A DNA stretch of 64,000 nt from CAVXFB01 sp963760935. GTDB taxonomy: Bacteria > Planctomycetota > Planctomycetia > Pirellulales > Thermoguttaceae. Positions within the stretch are counted from its first letter, which is position 1; each line of letters starts with the position of its first letter. The translations under genes were made by a program, and so were the position numbers. The notes under the pieces are model-generated. The model did no database searches, was not told the DNA's origin, and was given only the letters and a program-made list of their open reading frames with translations. The DNA is taken from the NCBI GenBank assembly GCA_963760935.1, contig CAVXFB010000006.1, positions 744,001-808,000 of the forward strand, given 5' to 3'. Positions 33,049 to 42,271 of this stretch are shown piece by piece.

Positions 33049-33882
33049 TTAACGGCCGCGACGGGCCAGGCACATGCCCAACGCCAGTCCGACGATGGCC
33101 AATAACAGCAGGGAACTTGGCTCGGGTACTTCCTGCACGATCTGCGGGCGAGCGTACCCGGGGTCAGAATTCAGCATCATTCGCTTCGAGATGAGGCTGA
33201 TCGGGTACGATGCCTCGGCGAACGCGTAATTGATACCCGTGTAGCCGTCTCCCAGAATGATGTTGGAAAACATATCGGTTGTCACGGTGCCGGCGTTCGC
33301 CGCGACGATGTTTCCACTCTTATTTTGCACTACGCCCAGTACGTCTTGGCCCGGTGCGCTCGATGGAGTTAACATCGCAAGAGTGTACGTGCCCGCAGGC
33401 AGGCCGGTGAACTTGAAGGAGCCGTCCGAGTTGGACAAGAGATTGAGTGCCGGACTGTTGCTGCCCACTTTGGTTAGAGCGATCGTTGCCCCAGCGATGC
33501 CCCAATCATTCTGACTTATGTCTTGCAAACCGTTGCCATTCTTGTCATAGAAAACCAATCCCGATAGGCTGGCCGTGCCGACGCCAAAATTGAAGCTGCC
33601 GGCCACTTCCGAATAGATTAGTGATGCAACGACCAATGATGCGGCAGAACTTGACGATGCCGTAGAGGCCGCATAGTGCGACGCTATCGTCGAAGAAGTT
33701 TGCGGTGGAGCCAAGCTCGGTACCGTTGCGGAGCCACTCCATCGCCACGCATTGTAATTAACGGGCGGCATCGACTCACTGAATGAAGGCGTGGCGGCGC
33801 AGAAAAGCGCGCCAACGCAGAGCCACACGGTCCGAACATGCCAAAGGCATGCCTTGGTGGGTCGCCAGTTTCGCGATGTCAC
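33049..33882 (-). CDS. PEP-CTERM protein with SdrD B-like domain
   Basis: 277 aa from a GTG start with GGAGG 9 bases upstream. N-terminal signal helix (VWLCVGALFCAATPSFS). A Ser/Ala-rich region is followed by a Cna/SdrD-B-like domain: GLVFYDKNGNGLQDISQNDW, IALTKVGS and GSFKFTGLPAGTYTLAML. The C-terminus is a classic PEP-CTERM tripartite signal, VPEPSSLLLLAIVGLALGM then CLARRGR, recognised by exosortase. The product is expected at the cell surface or in exopolysaccharide; partner exosortase genes are not in the window. Confidence 0.88.
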   Translation of the reverse strand: MTSRNWRPTKACLWHVRTVWLCVGALFCAATPSFSESMPPVNYNAWRWSGSATVPSLAPPQTSSTIASHYAASTASSSSAASLVVASLIYSEVAGSFNFGVGTASLSGLVFYDKNGNGLQDISQNDWGIAGATIALTKVGSNSPALNLLSNSDGSFKFTGLPAGTYTLAMLTPSSAPGQDVLGVVQNKSGNIVAANAGTVTTDMFSNIILGDGYTGINYAFAEASYPISLISKRMMLNSDPGYARPQIVQEVPEPSSLLLLAIVGLALGMCLARRGR

Positions 33883-34019
33883 GGAACGCTGCCTCCATCA
33901 ATGAAAGGAATGGATCGCCCGAATGCCCCTGATCGCTATAATAATAAAATCTTCCAAAATCGCAATAGACTGACACAAAGCGTGGGGCGGAATTTTCGCT
34001 TTTTTCGCGAAAACGTCTA

Positions 34020-34200
34020 GAATCGAGGCTGTTCCCCAGCTAAACGTCGGTGGGAACCACCTGAGAGATGGGGTGACGGCGACTGTCGAGGGCGTCAGAG
34101 GCTACCGTTGCCACCATGGGGGCCATAGCCCGATGGCTGGAATTCTCGTTGGCTGGCCGAGAGAGGTGATCGCAGATCGCGTCGAATCTGCGGCGACACC
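34020..34200. other. Hairpin-rich intergenic region, possible structured RNA
   Basis: Several perfect stems lie in sequence without a gene: GGTGG-GAA-CCACC (34049-34061), TGACG...CGTCA (34074-34097), GCCAT-AGCCCG-ATGGC (34122-34137) and CGCAGAT...ATCTGCG (34171-34192). It lies upstream of the PEP-CTERM gene and downstream of the second BBP7 gene. I cannot match it to a known RNA family. Confidence 0.35.
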
Positions 34201-34240
34201 GATTGCAGGCAGCCGATCGTGATGAACGGCTACCGAGGTC

Positions 34241-35746
34241 TTACCACAGCCATTCCACGCCAAGGGAAATGCCGTGTGAATAGATGCTGCCGTTGAGATT
34301 GATCCGGGTGTCAGGCTGGGACACCAGCGCTACCTGCTCCGGTGCCAAGGCGATGCCGGTCACCCACATGAAGTCGTACGCGGCCCGGCCAATCATATTC
34401 GGCGTGAACTTGTAACTGGCCTGGAACCCTACTTCTCCGACGAACGCAACTTGGTACTTGGCAGCGGTTATATTTTGGTTGACAAACGATTGCGGCATAT
34501 TGTCGATGACGCCGTCAATCGTGGTCATTTGATCGGCGAAGTTGACGAAGGGGCCCACTTTCGACTCGATGCCCCATTCCCAGCGGCACTTGCGGAAGGT
34601 CATGTCGGCTCCGATTTGCAAGCCGACCAAGTTGTTGTGTGTGACCGCGTCGTAGTCGCCGGTGGCGTTAAATACATTGAGGTTCTCGTCGAGCGACTGA
34701 CTGCGGCTGTGAAAGCGAAAGCCTTCATCGACCTGCATGAAGCGCAGACCGTAAAGATAGGACATGTACGTCCCCGGTTGGCATTGGCGACGCCATTTGC
34801 CGTCAGGATGCAGAACCAATTGATCGGGCTCGCCGCGGGGGCGAAACCGGCCGTTGATTTCGTAGTTGTTCATCGTCGAGCGATACGAAATGTCGTATTG
34901 CAGGCCGCCATTGAAGGCCAAACTCAATGTTCGTTGCGCTGGCGTCGCTCCTGGCAGTTGACCGAGAAGCGCTGGAAACGGAGTTCGCAAACTGCCGACG
35001 AACTGCCCGGTCGTCGCGGGGGTGATCACGCCGGCGTTAATCAAATCTGCTTGCTGCGAAGTGTAAACTGCCGATTCGTCGTAGACGGGCACGAGGAGAC
35101 CAGTGAACGACTTGGAATCGGTCCAGGAATTGAGTCCCCAGAAGGTAAACTCCACGAAGTGGTCGTTGTTGTTCCTATCGCGCAAGAAGTAGTGCCCGAT
35201 GGTCATGTTGTAGCCGGCGGCGGCGTCCGGCTGAAATTGCTTGGTGCTGAACACTTCGGCGGCGTCCGTCGTTTGTCCAGGAAAGTTCAGCACGACGAAA
35301 TCGCCGGCCGGGTCAGACTGCACAGCCGCGAAGTTGCCGCGGGTTCCCGATTCAAACGCAATCGGGATCCGGCGCGGCGCCGAGTGGCTGATAACGCGCA
35401 CGCCCTGCGTAGTGTACCAGTCCGGTGGAGCAGCGCTGCCGCCACCGCAGATCGAACAAGATGGTCCAACCGCAGCCCCATCCCACAAGCCATTGTCCAT
35501 CAACAGCGAGTCATTGACCGGTGTTGGCGCATTGCCAGACGGCGACCTATTGGTGCCGTCGCTCGGCGCTGGCGCGGTCTGCGATTGCGCCTCGGCCATA
35601 CTGGCCCCCGAGCCGTCGGGTGGCGACGCCTGAGCGGCCACGGCGGCCGCTGGCGAAGCGTGCCGATACTGGGCCGAGGCTTCGACGTCCATTAGTCCAG
35701 CCAGGAGAGTGAGGGCCACGATGGCTCGTAGCATTGTCGTTTTCAC
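34241..35746 (-). CDS. BBP7 family outer-membrane beta-barrel protein
   Basis: 501 aa from a GTG start at 35746, chosen because AGGAGG lies 8 bases upstream and a signal peptide follows (MKTTMLRAIVALTLLAGLMD). A Ser/Pro/Ala-rich linker precedes CSICGGGSAAPPDWYTTQGV. The remainder has the alternating pattern of a barrel (FVEFTFWGLNSW, NYEINGRFRPRG, YGLRFMQVDEGFRF, SLGVEWLW) and ends in an aromatic residue. It is distantly similar in layout to the BBP7 gene at 30827, so the window holds two members of this surface family. Confidence 0.8.
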   Translation of the reverse strand: MKTTMLRAIVALTLLAGLMDVEASAQYRHASPAAAVAAQASPPDGSGASMAEAQSQTAPAPSDGTNRSPSGNAPTPVNDSLLMDNGLWDGAAVGPSCSICGGGSAAPPDWYTTQGVRVISHSAPRRIPIAFESGTRGNFAAVQSDPAGDFVVLNFPGQTTDAAEVFSTKQFQPDAAAGYNMTIGHYFLRDRNNNDHFVEFTFWGLNSWTDSKSFTGLLVPVYDESAVYTSQQADLINAGVITPATTGQFVGSLRTPFPALLGQLPGATPAQRTLSLAFNGGLQYDISYRSTMNNYEINGRFRPRGEPDQLVLHPDGKWRRQCQPGTYMSYLYGLRFMQVDEGFRFHSRSQSLDENLNVFNATGDYDAVTHNNLVGLQIGADMTFRKCRWEWGIESKVGPFVNFADQMTTIDGVIDNMPQSFVNQNITAAKYQVAFVGEVGFQASYKFTPNMIGRAAYDFMWVTGIALAPEQVALVSQPDTRINLNGSIYSHGISLGVEWLW

Positions 35747-36184
35747 TAAACTAACCTCCTTACCCAACCGCCCGCCGAAACAGGTCGTGCGCAATCCCAG
35801 CGGAACGCTTACGAGAAAACACAACAGAAAAATCGGCCGTCGCGAGCCCTTAGAACAGGAATAACCCGCAAATTCTAAAAATAACCCGCCAACTTACTGA
35901 TCCATAACCATGACGAATCTTTCCTATCTTCACAGTCGCGGTGTATGGGAATCCGAGGTAACGGAGAGAAACGTGCTGTCCCCATTTCGTGGCTTCCAGG
36001 TTCCGCCACTCCCACTGTCCGGCCCGCTAAACCGTGGCCCGCGGGCCGACTGCTGGAGCCTGTGGACTTAGATGGCATGGTCCGCCTGGATTGCCGTCGA
36101 TTGATCTTTGCCCTAAGGTAGCGAAGAATTGCTACATACCCACCGCGTTCGGCAACTTCCGAGTCTCCGATACGAGTACCGCCC
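35747..36184. other. Intergenic, no gene recognised
   Basis: 438 bases between divergent BBP7 and transaldolase genes. A half-palindrome fragment CTGTCCCCATTT near 35972 resembles one arm of the GGGGACAG-type elements seen at 62530. No gene is supported. Confidence 0.4.
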
Positions 36185-36850
36185 ATGCCTACCCCCATCG
36201 ATTCGTTACTGGCCACCGGAACAAAGCTCTGGCTTGATTCGATCGATCCTGATCTGGTCCGTCGCGACCGTGCAGCGGGTGCGACCGGTGCCACGTCCAA
36301 TCCGATCATTGTGTCCGACCTGCTGGCTACGGGCCGCTTCGATGCCGAATTAAGGCGGCTGATAGCGCAAGGGTTGAACGATGGTCAGATCGCCTGGAAC
36401 ATGACCGACAAGTTGGTTCGCGACGCCCAGCAAGCGTTCCTGCCCGTTTGGGACGAAACCCGAGGTGATGACGGCTATGTGAGCTTCGAGCTCGATCCGC
36501 TGCTGGAAGACCCGGACTTGAACGTGCCGCACCGCGATCGTGTAGCCAGTTATGTTCGGCTGGGCAAGGAGTGGTCCGAAGGCCATCGCAACCGCATGAT
36601 CAAGGTACCTGCGACGGTCGCCGGCATTGATGCGTTGGAAGATTTGGTGGCAGCCGGAGTGACGGTCAATGTAACGCTGGTTTTCTCCGCCCGGCAGTAT
36701 CACCTGGCCCGTGAGGCGGTCTGGCGCGGGCGCAGCGGCGCGCGAGCCTCGATGCATTCAAGAGCGTGTACAGCATCTTTGTCTCCCGTTTGGATGTGTA
36801 CACGGAGAAGGCTGTGCCGCAACTCTCGCCTGCCGCCCAAGGCATGGTAG
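36185..36850 (+). pseudogene. tal: Transaldolase N-terminal segment (frame broken)
   Basis: Residues 1 to about 185 of a transaldolase-family TIM barrel. It begins MPTPIDSLLATGTKLWLDSI, contains GATSNPIIVSDLL and the Schiff-base lysine in RMIKVPATVAGIDAL, and runs to HLAREAVWRG. After position 36730 the frame is wrong. One missing G (GGGGCGC for GGGCGC at 36728-36730) restores RGAQRRASLDAFKSVYSIFV in the next frame. Transaldolase moves a dihydroxyacetone unit in the pentose phosphate pathway. Confidence 0.85.
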
Positions 36851-37236
36851 GCATCCTTAACGCGAAGCGCGTTTGGGCTGAAAACCAGCAATATTGGTCG
36901 CAGCGACCGACACGACTCCGACAGGAGATCGTTTTTGCGAGCACCGGCACAAAACGGCCGTCGGATCCTCCTTGGAAGTATGTCGAGGCCTTTGCCGGCA
37001 GTGACATCCAGACCAATCCGCCGGCTACCAACGAGGCTGTGGCCCAGAGCGACCGCACGTTCACGCGTCAAATCGACAAACTGCCTCCGGCGGCCGTTGT
37101 CGAGGAGATCGATCGTCTCGTCGACATGGCAGCGCTCGAGAGCACGTTAATGGCCGAGGGGGTCGCCAAGTTTGCCAACCCGCAGAAGGCTCTGTTGGCG
37201 TTGGTTGCCAAGAAGCGTGCATCCGTCTCCGTCTGA
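36766..37236 (+). pseudogene. tal: Transaldolase C-terminal segment (frame broken)
   Basis: Effective coding starts at about 36731 (DAFKSVYSIFVSRLDVYTEK) and completes the barrel: LNAKRVWAENQQYW, EIVFASTGTKRPSDPPWKYV, EAFAGSDIQTNPPATNEAV and a C-terminal helix with EGVAKFANPQKALLALV. The SxGTK and TxPPxT patterns are those of the phosphate-binding end of transaldolases. The joined protein is about 350 aa, a normal family length. Confidence 0.85.
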
Positions 37237-37454
37237 TGCCATGCGCCGTCGCGTCAGAATCCGCATGCCGTGTTGCCACATACGTACCGCACGCACCCAG
37301 AGATGGGCGAAGACCGCACTAGCGGCCCTCACAGACAAATAGCGGGGCCGCTGGCAAATCATCAGCCGGTTTGTTACCATCAAGGCATGATTGCCGATGC
37401 ATTTGCGGCAGAATACCAATGAGAAATACCGGGTCAATTAAGGAGACGCTTCCG

Positions 37455-38510
37455 ATGGCGCATTCCATGCACCTCTCGTGGACTCACGCAGGGCAGTCGC
37501 TGCGGATCAGTTTCAAGTTGTTCAGCCGCGTGCTCCAACTCCTGGCGATCCTGGCAATAGCATCGCCGGCTTTGCTTCGAGCTGAGGCGCCAGATCTGTC
37601 CGGGCTCAAGACGTTCGGAACGATGGGCAAAGAGCTCGCACCGCTTTCCAAGGGGAAAGAGGCGGAGTTGTTTCGCCACGAGGGACACGGTTGTCTTACC
37701 CACATGTGGTTTGGCGGAGCCTTCAAGGGCGTAGCTGAGACGCGCATTCGCGTCTACGTGGACGGCGAGAAGCAACCTTCCATCGGCATGGAGCTCTATC
37801 TTGGTCACGGCATCGGATTTGGTGACGACTTCGCGCCGTGGGGCATCGCACGCATCGGCAAGGTCGGCGCGCCGAACAGCGTTTACAACACCTATCGTAT
37901 TCCCTTCGGCAAGAGCATCCGCATCACTGGCGAACTTGGCCCGAATACGCCAGGCCATCCGGACTTCTGGTGGATCATCCGCGGCACGGAAAACCTTCCG
38001 GTAGACCTCGGCGGAGTACGATTGCCCGACAACGCGCGGTTGCGGCTCTACAAGATCGAGAACCGCGTTATACCGCCACTCGAGGAGTTCGCGATGTGCG
38101 ACGTGCCAGGCAACGGCGCGCTTTACCAAGTCACGATGGCGGCAAAAGGCCTGCGCACGGTCACGGATGAAAAAGAGCGATGGAAAGACCTCAGCTACAT
38201 GGAAGCATGCGTGCGGGCTTACATTGGTGGCGCCAAGGAGCCGCTGATGCTTTCGTCAGGCTTGGAAGACTACTTCTTAGGGACCTACTACTTCAACAAA
38301 GGCCGCTATGCGACGCCGCTGGCGGGCCTGACGCACTTCGATGAGAAGAAGAACGAGTTTTCGGCCTACCGCTTCCATGAAGATGATCCGGTATTCTTTG
38401 AAAATGGCCTGCGCCTGACCTGCCGGAACGGTGAGAAGATCGACGGCAGAGTCTTTGGCGACGCGCCTGAGACCCGCTACACGACGTACGTCTGGCTCTA
38501 TCAGTGGTGA
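37455..38510 (+). CDS. DUF2961 / glycoside hydrolase family 172-like secreted protein
   Basis: 351 aa. ATG 37455 follows AGGAG by 9 bases; an ATG at 37419 is possible. A hydrophobic segment (VLQLLAILAIASPALLRA) suggests export. DUF2961 signatures are HEGHGCLTHMWFGG, IRVYVDGEKQPSIGMEL, NTYRIPFGKSIRI and LMLSSGLEDYFLGTYYFNKG. GH172 members act on difructose anhydrides and alpha-fructofuranosides or arabinofuranosides; the substrate here is unknown. The Glu in GLEDYF is in the conserved core. No sugar operon surrounds it. Confidence 0.8.
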   Translation: MAHSMHLSWTHAGQSLRISFKLFSRVLQLLAILAIASPALLRAEAPDLSGLKTFGTMGKELAPLSKGKEAELFRHEGHGCLTHMWFGGAFKGVAETRIRVYVDGEKQPSIGMELYLGHGIGFGDDFAPWGIARIGKVGAPNSVYNTYRIPFGKSIRITGELGPNTPGHPDFWWIIRGTENLPVDLGGVRLPDNARLRLYKIENRVIPPLEEFAMCDVPGNGALYQVTMAAKGLRTVTDEKERWKDLSYMEACVRAYIGGAKEPLMLSSGLEDYFLGTYYFNKGRYATPLAGLTHFDEKKNEFSAYRFHEDDPVFFENGLRLTCRNGEKIDGRVFGDAPETRYTTYVWLYQW

Positions 38511-38597
38511 GTGCTCCCTTGTGCACTCTGCACCACAGTCGGCCATAGAATCGTGCATCGCACGCGAGCGTCGCTACATGAAGAGCGCCGTGGGCAA

Positions 38598-38999
38598 TCA
38601 GAGTCCATTGATCTTCTGCAACTCTTGCAGCGGCGCCAATATGAGGCCAAATAGCGCCCAAATGCGCCAGATGACGAATATCGTCAGGGCGATTACCAAC
38701 AGCGTCAGCACGTTCTTCCACGGCAGGCTGAAATGACGGCTCCGCCACAACATCGGCAGCGCCAATGGGCCCAGCACCAGAAACAACATCGGCAGCACGG
38801 TCCAAGGGCTTTCCGACCAGCCGGGCGGTCGAACGCCGGCGCCGGGCAGACGACCGACGCCAATCACGTCGGGCAGATCGCCCTGGCCGTTGGCCGGTGT
38901 GCCGCAATGACGGCAGAAATTGTCGCCCGCGTCGAGAATCTTATAGCAACGGCGGCATACGATCTTAGCCGGAGTCGGCTCGTCCGCTGTTGCCGCCAT
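38598..38999 (-). CDS. Zinc-ribbon membrane protein, hypothetical
   Basis: 133 aa from ATG 38999. A double-Cys zinc ribbon (IVCRRCYKILDAGDNFCRHCG) is followed by a Gly/Pro linker and two hydrophobic segments (TVLPMLFLVLGPLALPMLW and VLTLLVIALTIFVIWRIWAL). The layout (cytoplasmic zinc ribbon plus two helices) is common in planctomycete hypothetical proteins. No function can be assigned. The gene lies convergent to the GH172-like gene and divergent from the cyclophilin. Confidence 0.65.
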   Translation of the reverse strand: MAATADEPTPAKIVCRRCYKILDAGDNFCRHCGTPANGQGDLPDVIGVGRLPGAGVRPPGWSESPWTVLPMLFLVLGPLALPMLWRSRHFSLPWKNVLTLLVIALTIFVIWRIWALFGLILAPLQELQKINGL

Positions 39000-39321
39000 T
39001 GCTTGCTCCCCAGCCTCGTCCGGCGCTGCGTGCGTAGAAAACACGGTTTCCGCCGGTCACTCCATTCTACGATATTTTTGGCCACCAGTTTCAAGTTTGC
39101 GGACTCTTCCAGAATAAACCGCAATTTACTCGAGTGCCGGACGTGTGATAAGATGCCCACCACACAGTTCGCCGATCTCATGGTCGCGGTTGCTGCCAGG
39201 CGCCGGCAACTGATTGTAAACGGTACGGAAGTAGTATAGACTCCGAAACGGGCGTCCTGCATCTGGCCACGTGCGGTTGCTGCTGACGCGAGGCTTTACA
39301 CGAATCCTTTGGAGAAATGAC

Positions 39322-39873
39322 ATGGCGTCCAGCAACGCTTCATCGGCTGCCACTCCCGCCGCGACCGGCAAGCTGCCCAGGTGTTTTTTTGACGTGACTG
39401 CTGACGGGAAGCCGCTGGGCCGGATCGTCATCGAGCTGCGCAGCGACGTGGCGCCTAAGACTGCGGAGAACTTTCGTGCGCTCTGCACGGGCGAGAAGGG
39501 TTTTGGCTTTAAGGGTTCATCGTTTCATCGCGTGATTCCGCAGTTTATGTGCCAGGGGGGCGATTTCACCCGGCATAACGGCACCGGCGGAAAGTCGATC
39601 TACGGTGAGAAGTTCGCCGACGAGAATTTCCAGCTCAAGCACACGGGCCCCGGGATCCTCAGCATGGCCAACGCGGGTCCGAATACCAACGGTTCCCAGT
39701 TCTTTATTTGCACGGAAAAGACGCCCTGGCTCGACGGTAAGCACGTTGTCTTCGGTTCGATCGCCGAGGGCATGGACGTAGTGAAGAAGATCGAAAGTTA
39801 CGGCTCCCAGTCGGGCACTCCGAGCGCCAAGATCATTATTGCCGATTGCGGTCAGTCTGTCGGCGCGACGTAG
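39322..39873 (+). CDS. Peptidyl-prolyl cis-trans isomerase, cyclophilin type
   Basis: 183 aa. ATG 39322 has GGAG 9 bases upstream; the longer frame has no conserved sequence. Full cyclophilin fold with active-site motifs SSFHRVIPQFMCQGGDFTRH, GILSMANAGPNTNGSQFFI and WLDGKHVVFGSIAEGMDVV, so the catalytic Arg, Phe, Met, Gln and His are present. The YGEKFADENFQLKH insert makes it eukaryote-like (CypA type) rather than E. coli PpiA type, a feature known in several planctomycetes. No signal peptide: cytosolic. Confidence 0.93.
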   Translation: MASSNASSAATPAATGKLPRCFFDVTADGKPLGRIVIELRSDVAPKTAENFRALCTGEKGFGFKGSSFHRVIPQFMCQGGDFTRHNGTGGKSIYGEKFADENFQLKHTGPGILSMANAGPNTNGSQFFICTEKTPWLDGKHVVFGSIAEGMDVVKKIESYGSQSGTPSAKIIIADCGQSVGAT

Positions 39874-39893
39874 GCCCTTAGCAAATCAGCGAC

Positions 39894-41897
39894 ATGGATT
39901 GTCGAATTGCGCGTCCAAAGAACGACCGAGTGGCGATGGTGCAGTGCCCGAAGTGGGCTAATCTGCCGCCCAATTCGCTGGCGTACATCAAAGGCGCGGT
40001 GCGTCGCCGGTCGGTGCAGTGCGTCGACTTGAATCACGACCTGCTCAAACGGTGCATGCCCGACTATCGGCGCTGCTGGACGTATCAGGATTCATGCAGC
40101 GACATCTTGCCGTTCATGACCGAGCAGCCGGACTTCACCGCGTTTGAGAAGAACTGCCGCACGCTGTCGAAGAACTACGCGTCGGTGATCGACGATTGGG
40201 TCGACCGCCTGAAGGACTTTGGCATCGTCGGCTTCTCGCTCTATCAGGACAATCTGGCCATGTCGGCAGTGCTCTCCCGGCGCCTGCGGCGCGAACATAA
40301 GGTCGTCTGCCTGTCGGGCGGCCCGAGCATTAACATGGACAGCCACGTGTTTCTGCGCCGTCTGCTCGGCGACGGCACGTTCGACCTTGGTGTGCTGGGG
40401 ATCGCGGAGGATGTAATCGACGAACTCCTGGAACGCATCATAGCCGCTGACGATCTTGCGGACGTCCCCGGCTTAGCTGTGCCCACTGGCGCGGGTGACG
40501 TTTGCTACACTCGTGCGAAGCCGCCCGATTTGAGCCGCTACAGTCCACCGGACTATGGCGATTTCGACCTGGAGGACTACTACCAGGATCGCGCACACTG
40601 GCTGAATATCTACGCCGCGATAGGCTGTCTCGGAAATTGCGAGTTCTGTACGATCCACGAGTTTTATCCGGGCTACAAGCACAAACCGGTCGAGCACATT
40701 CAAAACGAGATGTTGGCGCTCGGCGAACGCTACGGAAAGAACCACTTCTTCTTCTCGGATGGCATGTTTCTGGGTAATCGCGACGATGCTCTTGCGATGT
40801 TCGACTTCGCGATTGCCCACGGGATGAAGCTGGGCCTGCAGATCCGCCTTTTGCCCTACTGGGACGATGAAGAGCTCGTCCAGAAGGCGAGCCAGTGCGT
40901 TTTCTACCTCCAAGTAGGGTTCGAGTCGGCCAGCGACAACGTGCGCAAAGCCATGCGGAAGATGGTCGATCAGGAGCGCACCAAGCGAATCTATCAGCGG
41001 TTCTACAACCACCAGATTCCGCTCTACACGAACATTATTGTTGGGTATCCGAACGAGACGGCCGAGGATTTCGAGCAGACATGCCGTTTCTTGGAAGAGT
41101 ATCTTACTGCCGCGAACCGCGTGGTGGGCAGCAATTCCTTCTTTGTGCCCAACGGCTTTCCGACCGAAAAATACAACATTCGCATCGACGCCGCCGGACA
41201 TTGGGCATCGGACATAGTGGACGTTTATGATCGCCTGGAACGGGTAGTTCGCATGTGCGGCGTGGCCGAAGGCTTGGATCGGTCGCATACGGCGGTCTAC
41301 ACCCTGCCTGGCGTCGAAGGGCTGCCTTTGGACAGTCTGAGCCCGCCGCCGGAAGAACTTCGAGAGATTTGCGTAGAGCGGTACGTTGAGTCTCCGGCGA
41401 CCAGGGTTGGCGACGCGTCCATTGCCGTTGCGGAGCGTTATGTTCAGGCGCGGGGCTTCGCTAAACTGCCCGATGCCAATCAAGCCGGCGAGCAAGTGAT
41501 CTTAGTCGATCCGAACGACCGGATCGTCGCACGCGCCACGGTGAATCATGACCGACGGGACGTCGCGGATCACTTCCGCTCGCCAGCGCTGCTCCGCTCC
41601 GGTTGGATCTGCTTGTTCCGGAAGACTGCCTTGGACTGCTCGCCCCACGACTTGCGAGCATACCTATACACGGCCAGTGACCGAACGGCGTGGCGATTGG
41701 CTACGCTGGATTTTGTTCCTCGTCAACTGGACAAAGTCCGGGCGCTTCTAATGCCCGGTCCACCACACTACCTGCGCGATCGAGTGAAGCCGACCTTGGT
41801 CAGGGGCATCCGTGCGCTGCCCGGTGGTCCAGGATTCATCCGCTTCCTGCGCGGCGCCTCGGGAGAGTTCTTTTCCAGGTCCAGCGAAAGGGACTAG
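39894..41897 (+). CDS. B12-binding-domain radical SAM protein
   Basis: 667 aa, starting 20 bases after the cyclophilin. The N-terminal half (about 1-230) looks like a cobalamin-binding Rossmann domain with CLSGGPSINMDS and LGVLGIAEDVIDEL. The radical SAM core has C245-x3-C249-x2-C252 in IGCLGNCEFCTIHEF, then FFFSDGMFLGNRDDAL and YLQVGFESASDNVRKAM. The C-terminal 200 residues are not recognised. Such proteins do methylations or rearrangements on lipids, hopanoids, peptides or natural products; the substrate here cannot be deduced. Confidence 0.88.
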   Translation: MDCRIARPKNDRVAMVQCPKWANLPPNSLAYIKGAVRRRSVQCVDLNHDLLKRCMPDYRRCWTYQDSCSDILPFMTEQPDFTAFEKNCRTLSKNYASVIDDWVDRLKDFGIVGFSLYQDNLAMSAVLSRRLRREHKVVCLSGGPSINMDSHVFLRRLLGDGTFDLGVLGIAEDVIDELLERIIAADDLADVPGLAVPTGAGDVCYTRAKPPDLSRYSPPDYGDFDLEDYYQDRAHWLNIYAAIGCLGNCEFCTIHEFYPGYKHKPVEHIQNEMLALGERYGKNHFFFSDGMFLGNRDDALAMFDFAIAHGMKLGLQIRLLPYWDDEELVQKASQCVFYLQVGFESASDNVRKAMRKMVDQERTKRIYQRFYNHQIPLYTNIIVGYPNETAEDFEQTCRFLEEYLTAANRVVGSNSFFVPNGFPTEKYNIRIDAAGHWASDIVDVYDRLERVVRMCGVAEGLDRSHTAVYTLPGVEGLPLDSLSPPPEELREICVERYVESPATRVGDASIAVAERYVQARGFAKLPDANQAGEQVILVDPNDRIVARATVNHDRRDVADHFRSPALLRSGWICLFRKTALDCSPHDLRAYLYTASDRTAWRLATLDFVPRQLDKVRALLMPGPPHYLRDRVKPTLVRGIRALPGGPGFIRFLRGASGEFFSRSSERD

Positions 41898-41922
41898 TGC
41901 TCTGTCAAGCATGGTTTGCCAG

Positions 41923-41977
41923 GTTCGTAGTACCGCCTTCAGGCGGAAGAGGACCGGCTAAAGCCGGAACTACGAAC
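41923..41977. repeat. Intergenic inverted repeat of the GTTCGTAGT type
   Basis: GTTCGTAGTA at 41923-41932 faces AACTACGAAC at 41968-41977, with inner hairpins CCGCCTTCAGGCGG and CCGGCTAAAGCCGG. This is a compact two-hairpin element in the spacer after the radical SAM gene. The arrangement looks like a dispersed intergenic repeat of planctomycete and verrucomicrobial genomes. The rest of 41898-42271 holds no gene. Confidence 0.6.
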
Positions 41978-42271
41978 ATAATCGCAGACCGTCGGTCTCG
42001 CGGCAGTCGAACTACGCAGAATGCGTATGGTTCGTATTTATCTCTGTTTGCCGCGGTGCGCAGTGGTTCCCATAGTTTGGTGAATTTTGGCGGCTCGATA
42101 AAATTTGCGTGTTTTTTCTTTTCTATCGGGTGGTAGGTGCTTGCGTGGTTTACCACGAGGTGTTAAATTGCCGCCCAAGTCGGGGGCATGGCCTTGTGTC
42201 GTCCGGCACGCTGGGGTTTATCCGTATTACTCGCAAGGTTTTTCACACACACTACTCAAGGAGAACCAGTC

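Noticed and set aside
34451..35695. 414-residue plus-strand frame
   Set aside because: Antisense of the BBP7 barrel gene, which has a signal peptide and a ribosome site.
35875..36309. 144-residue minus-strand frame
   Set aside because: Overlaps the transaldolase start on the other strand and reads like random coding.
40473..41495. 340-residue minus-strand frame
   Set aside because: Antisense of the radical SAM gene with its intact CxxxCxxC motif.
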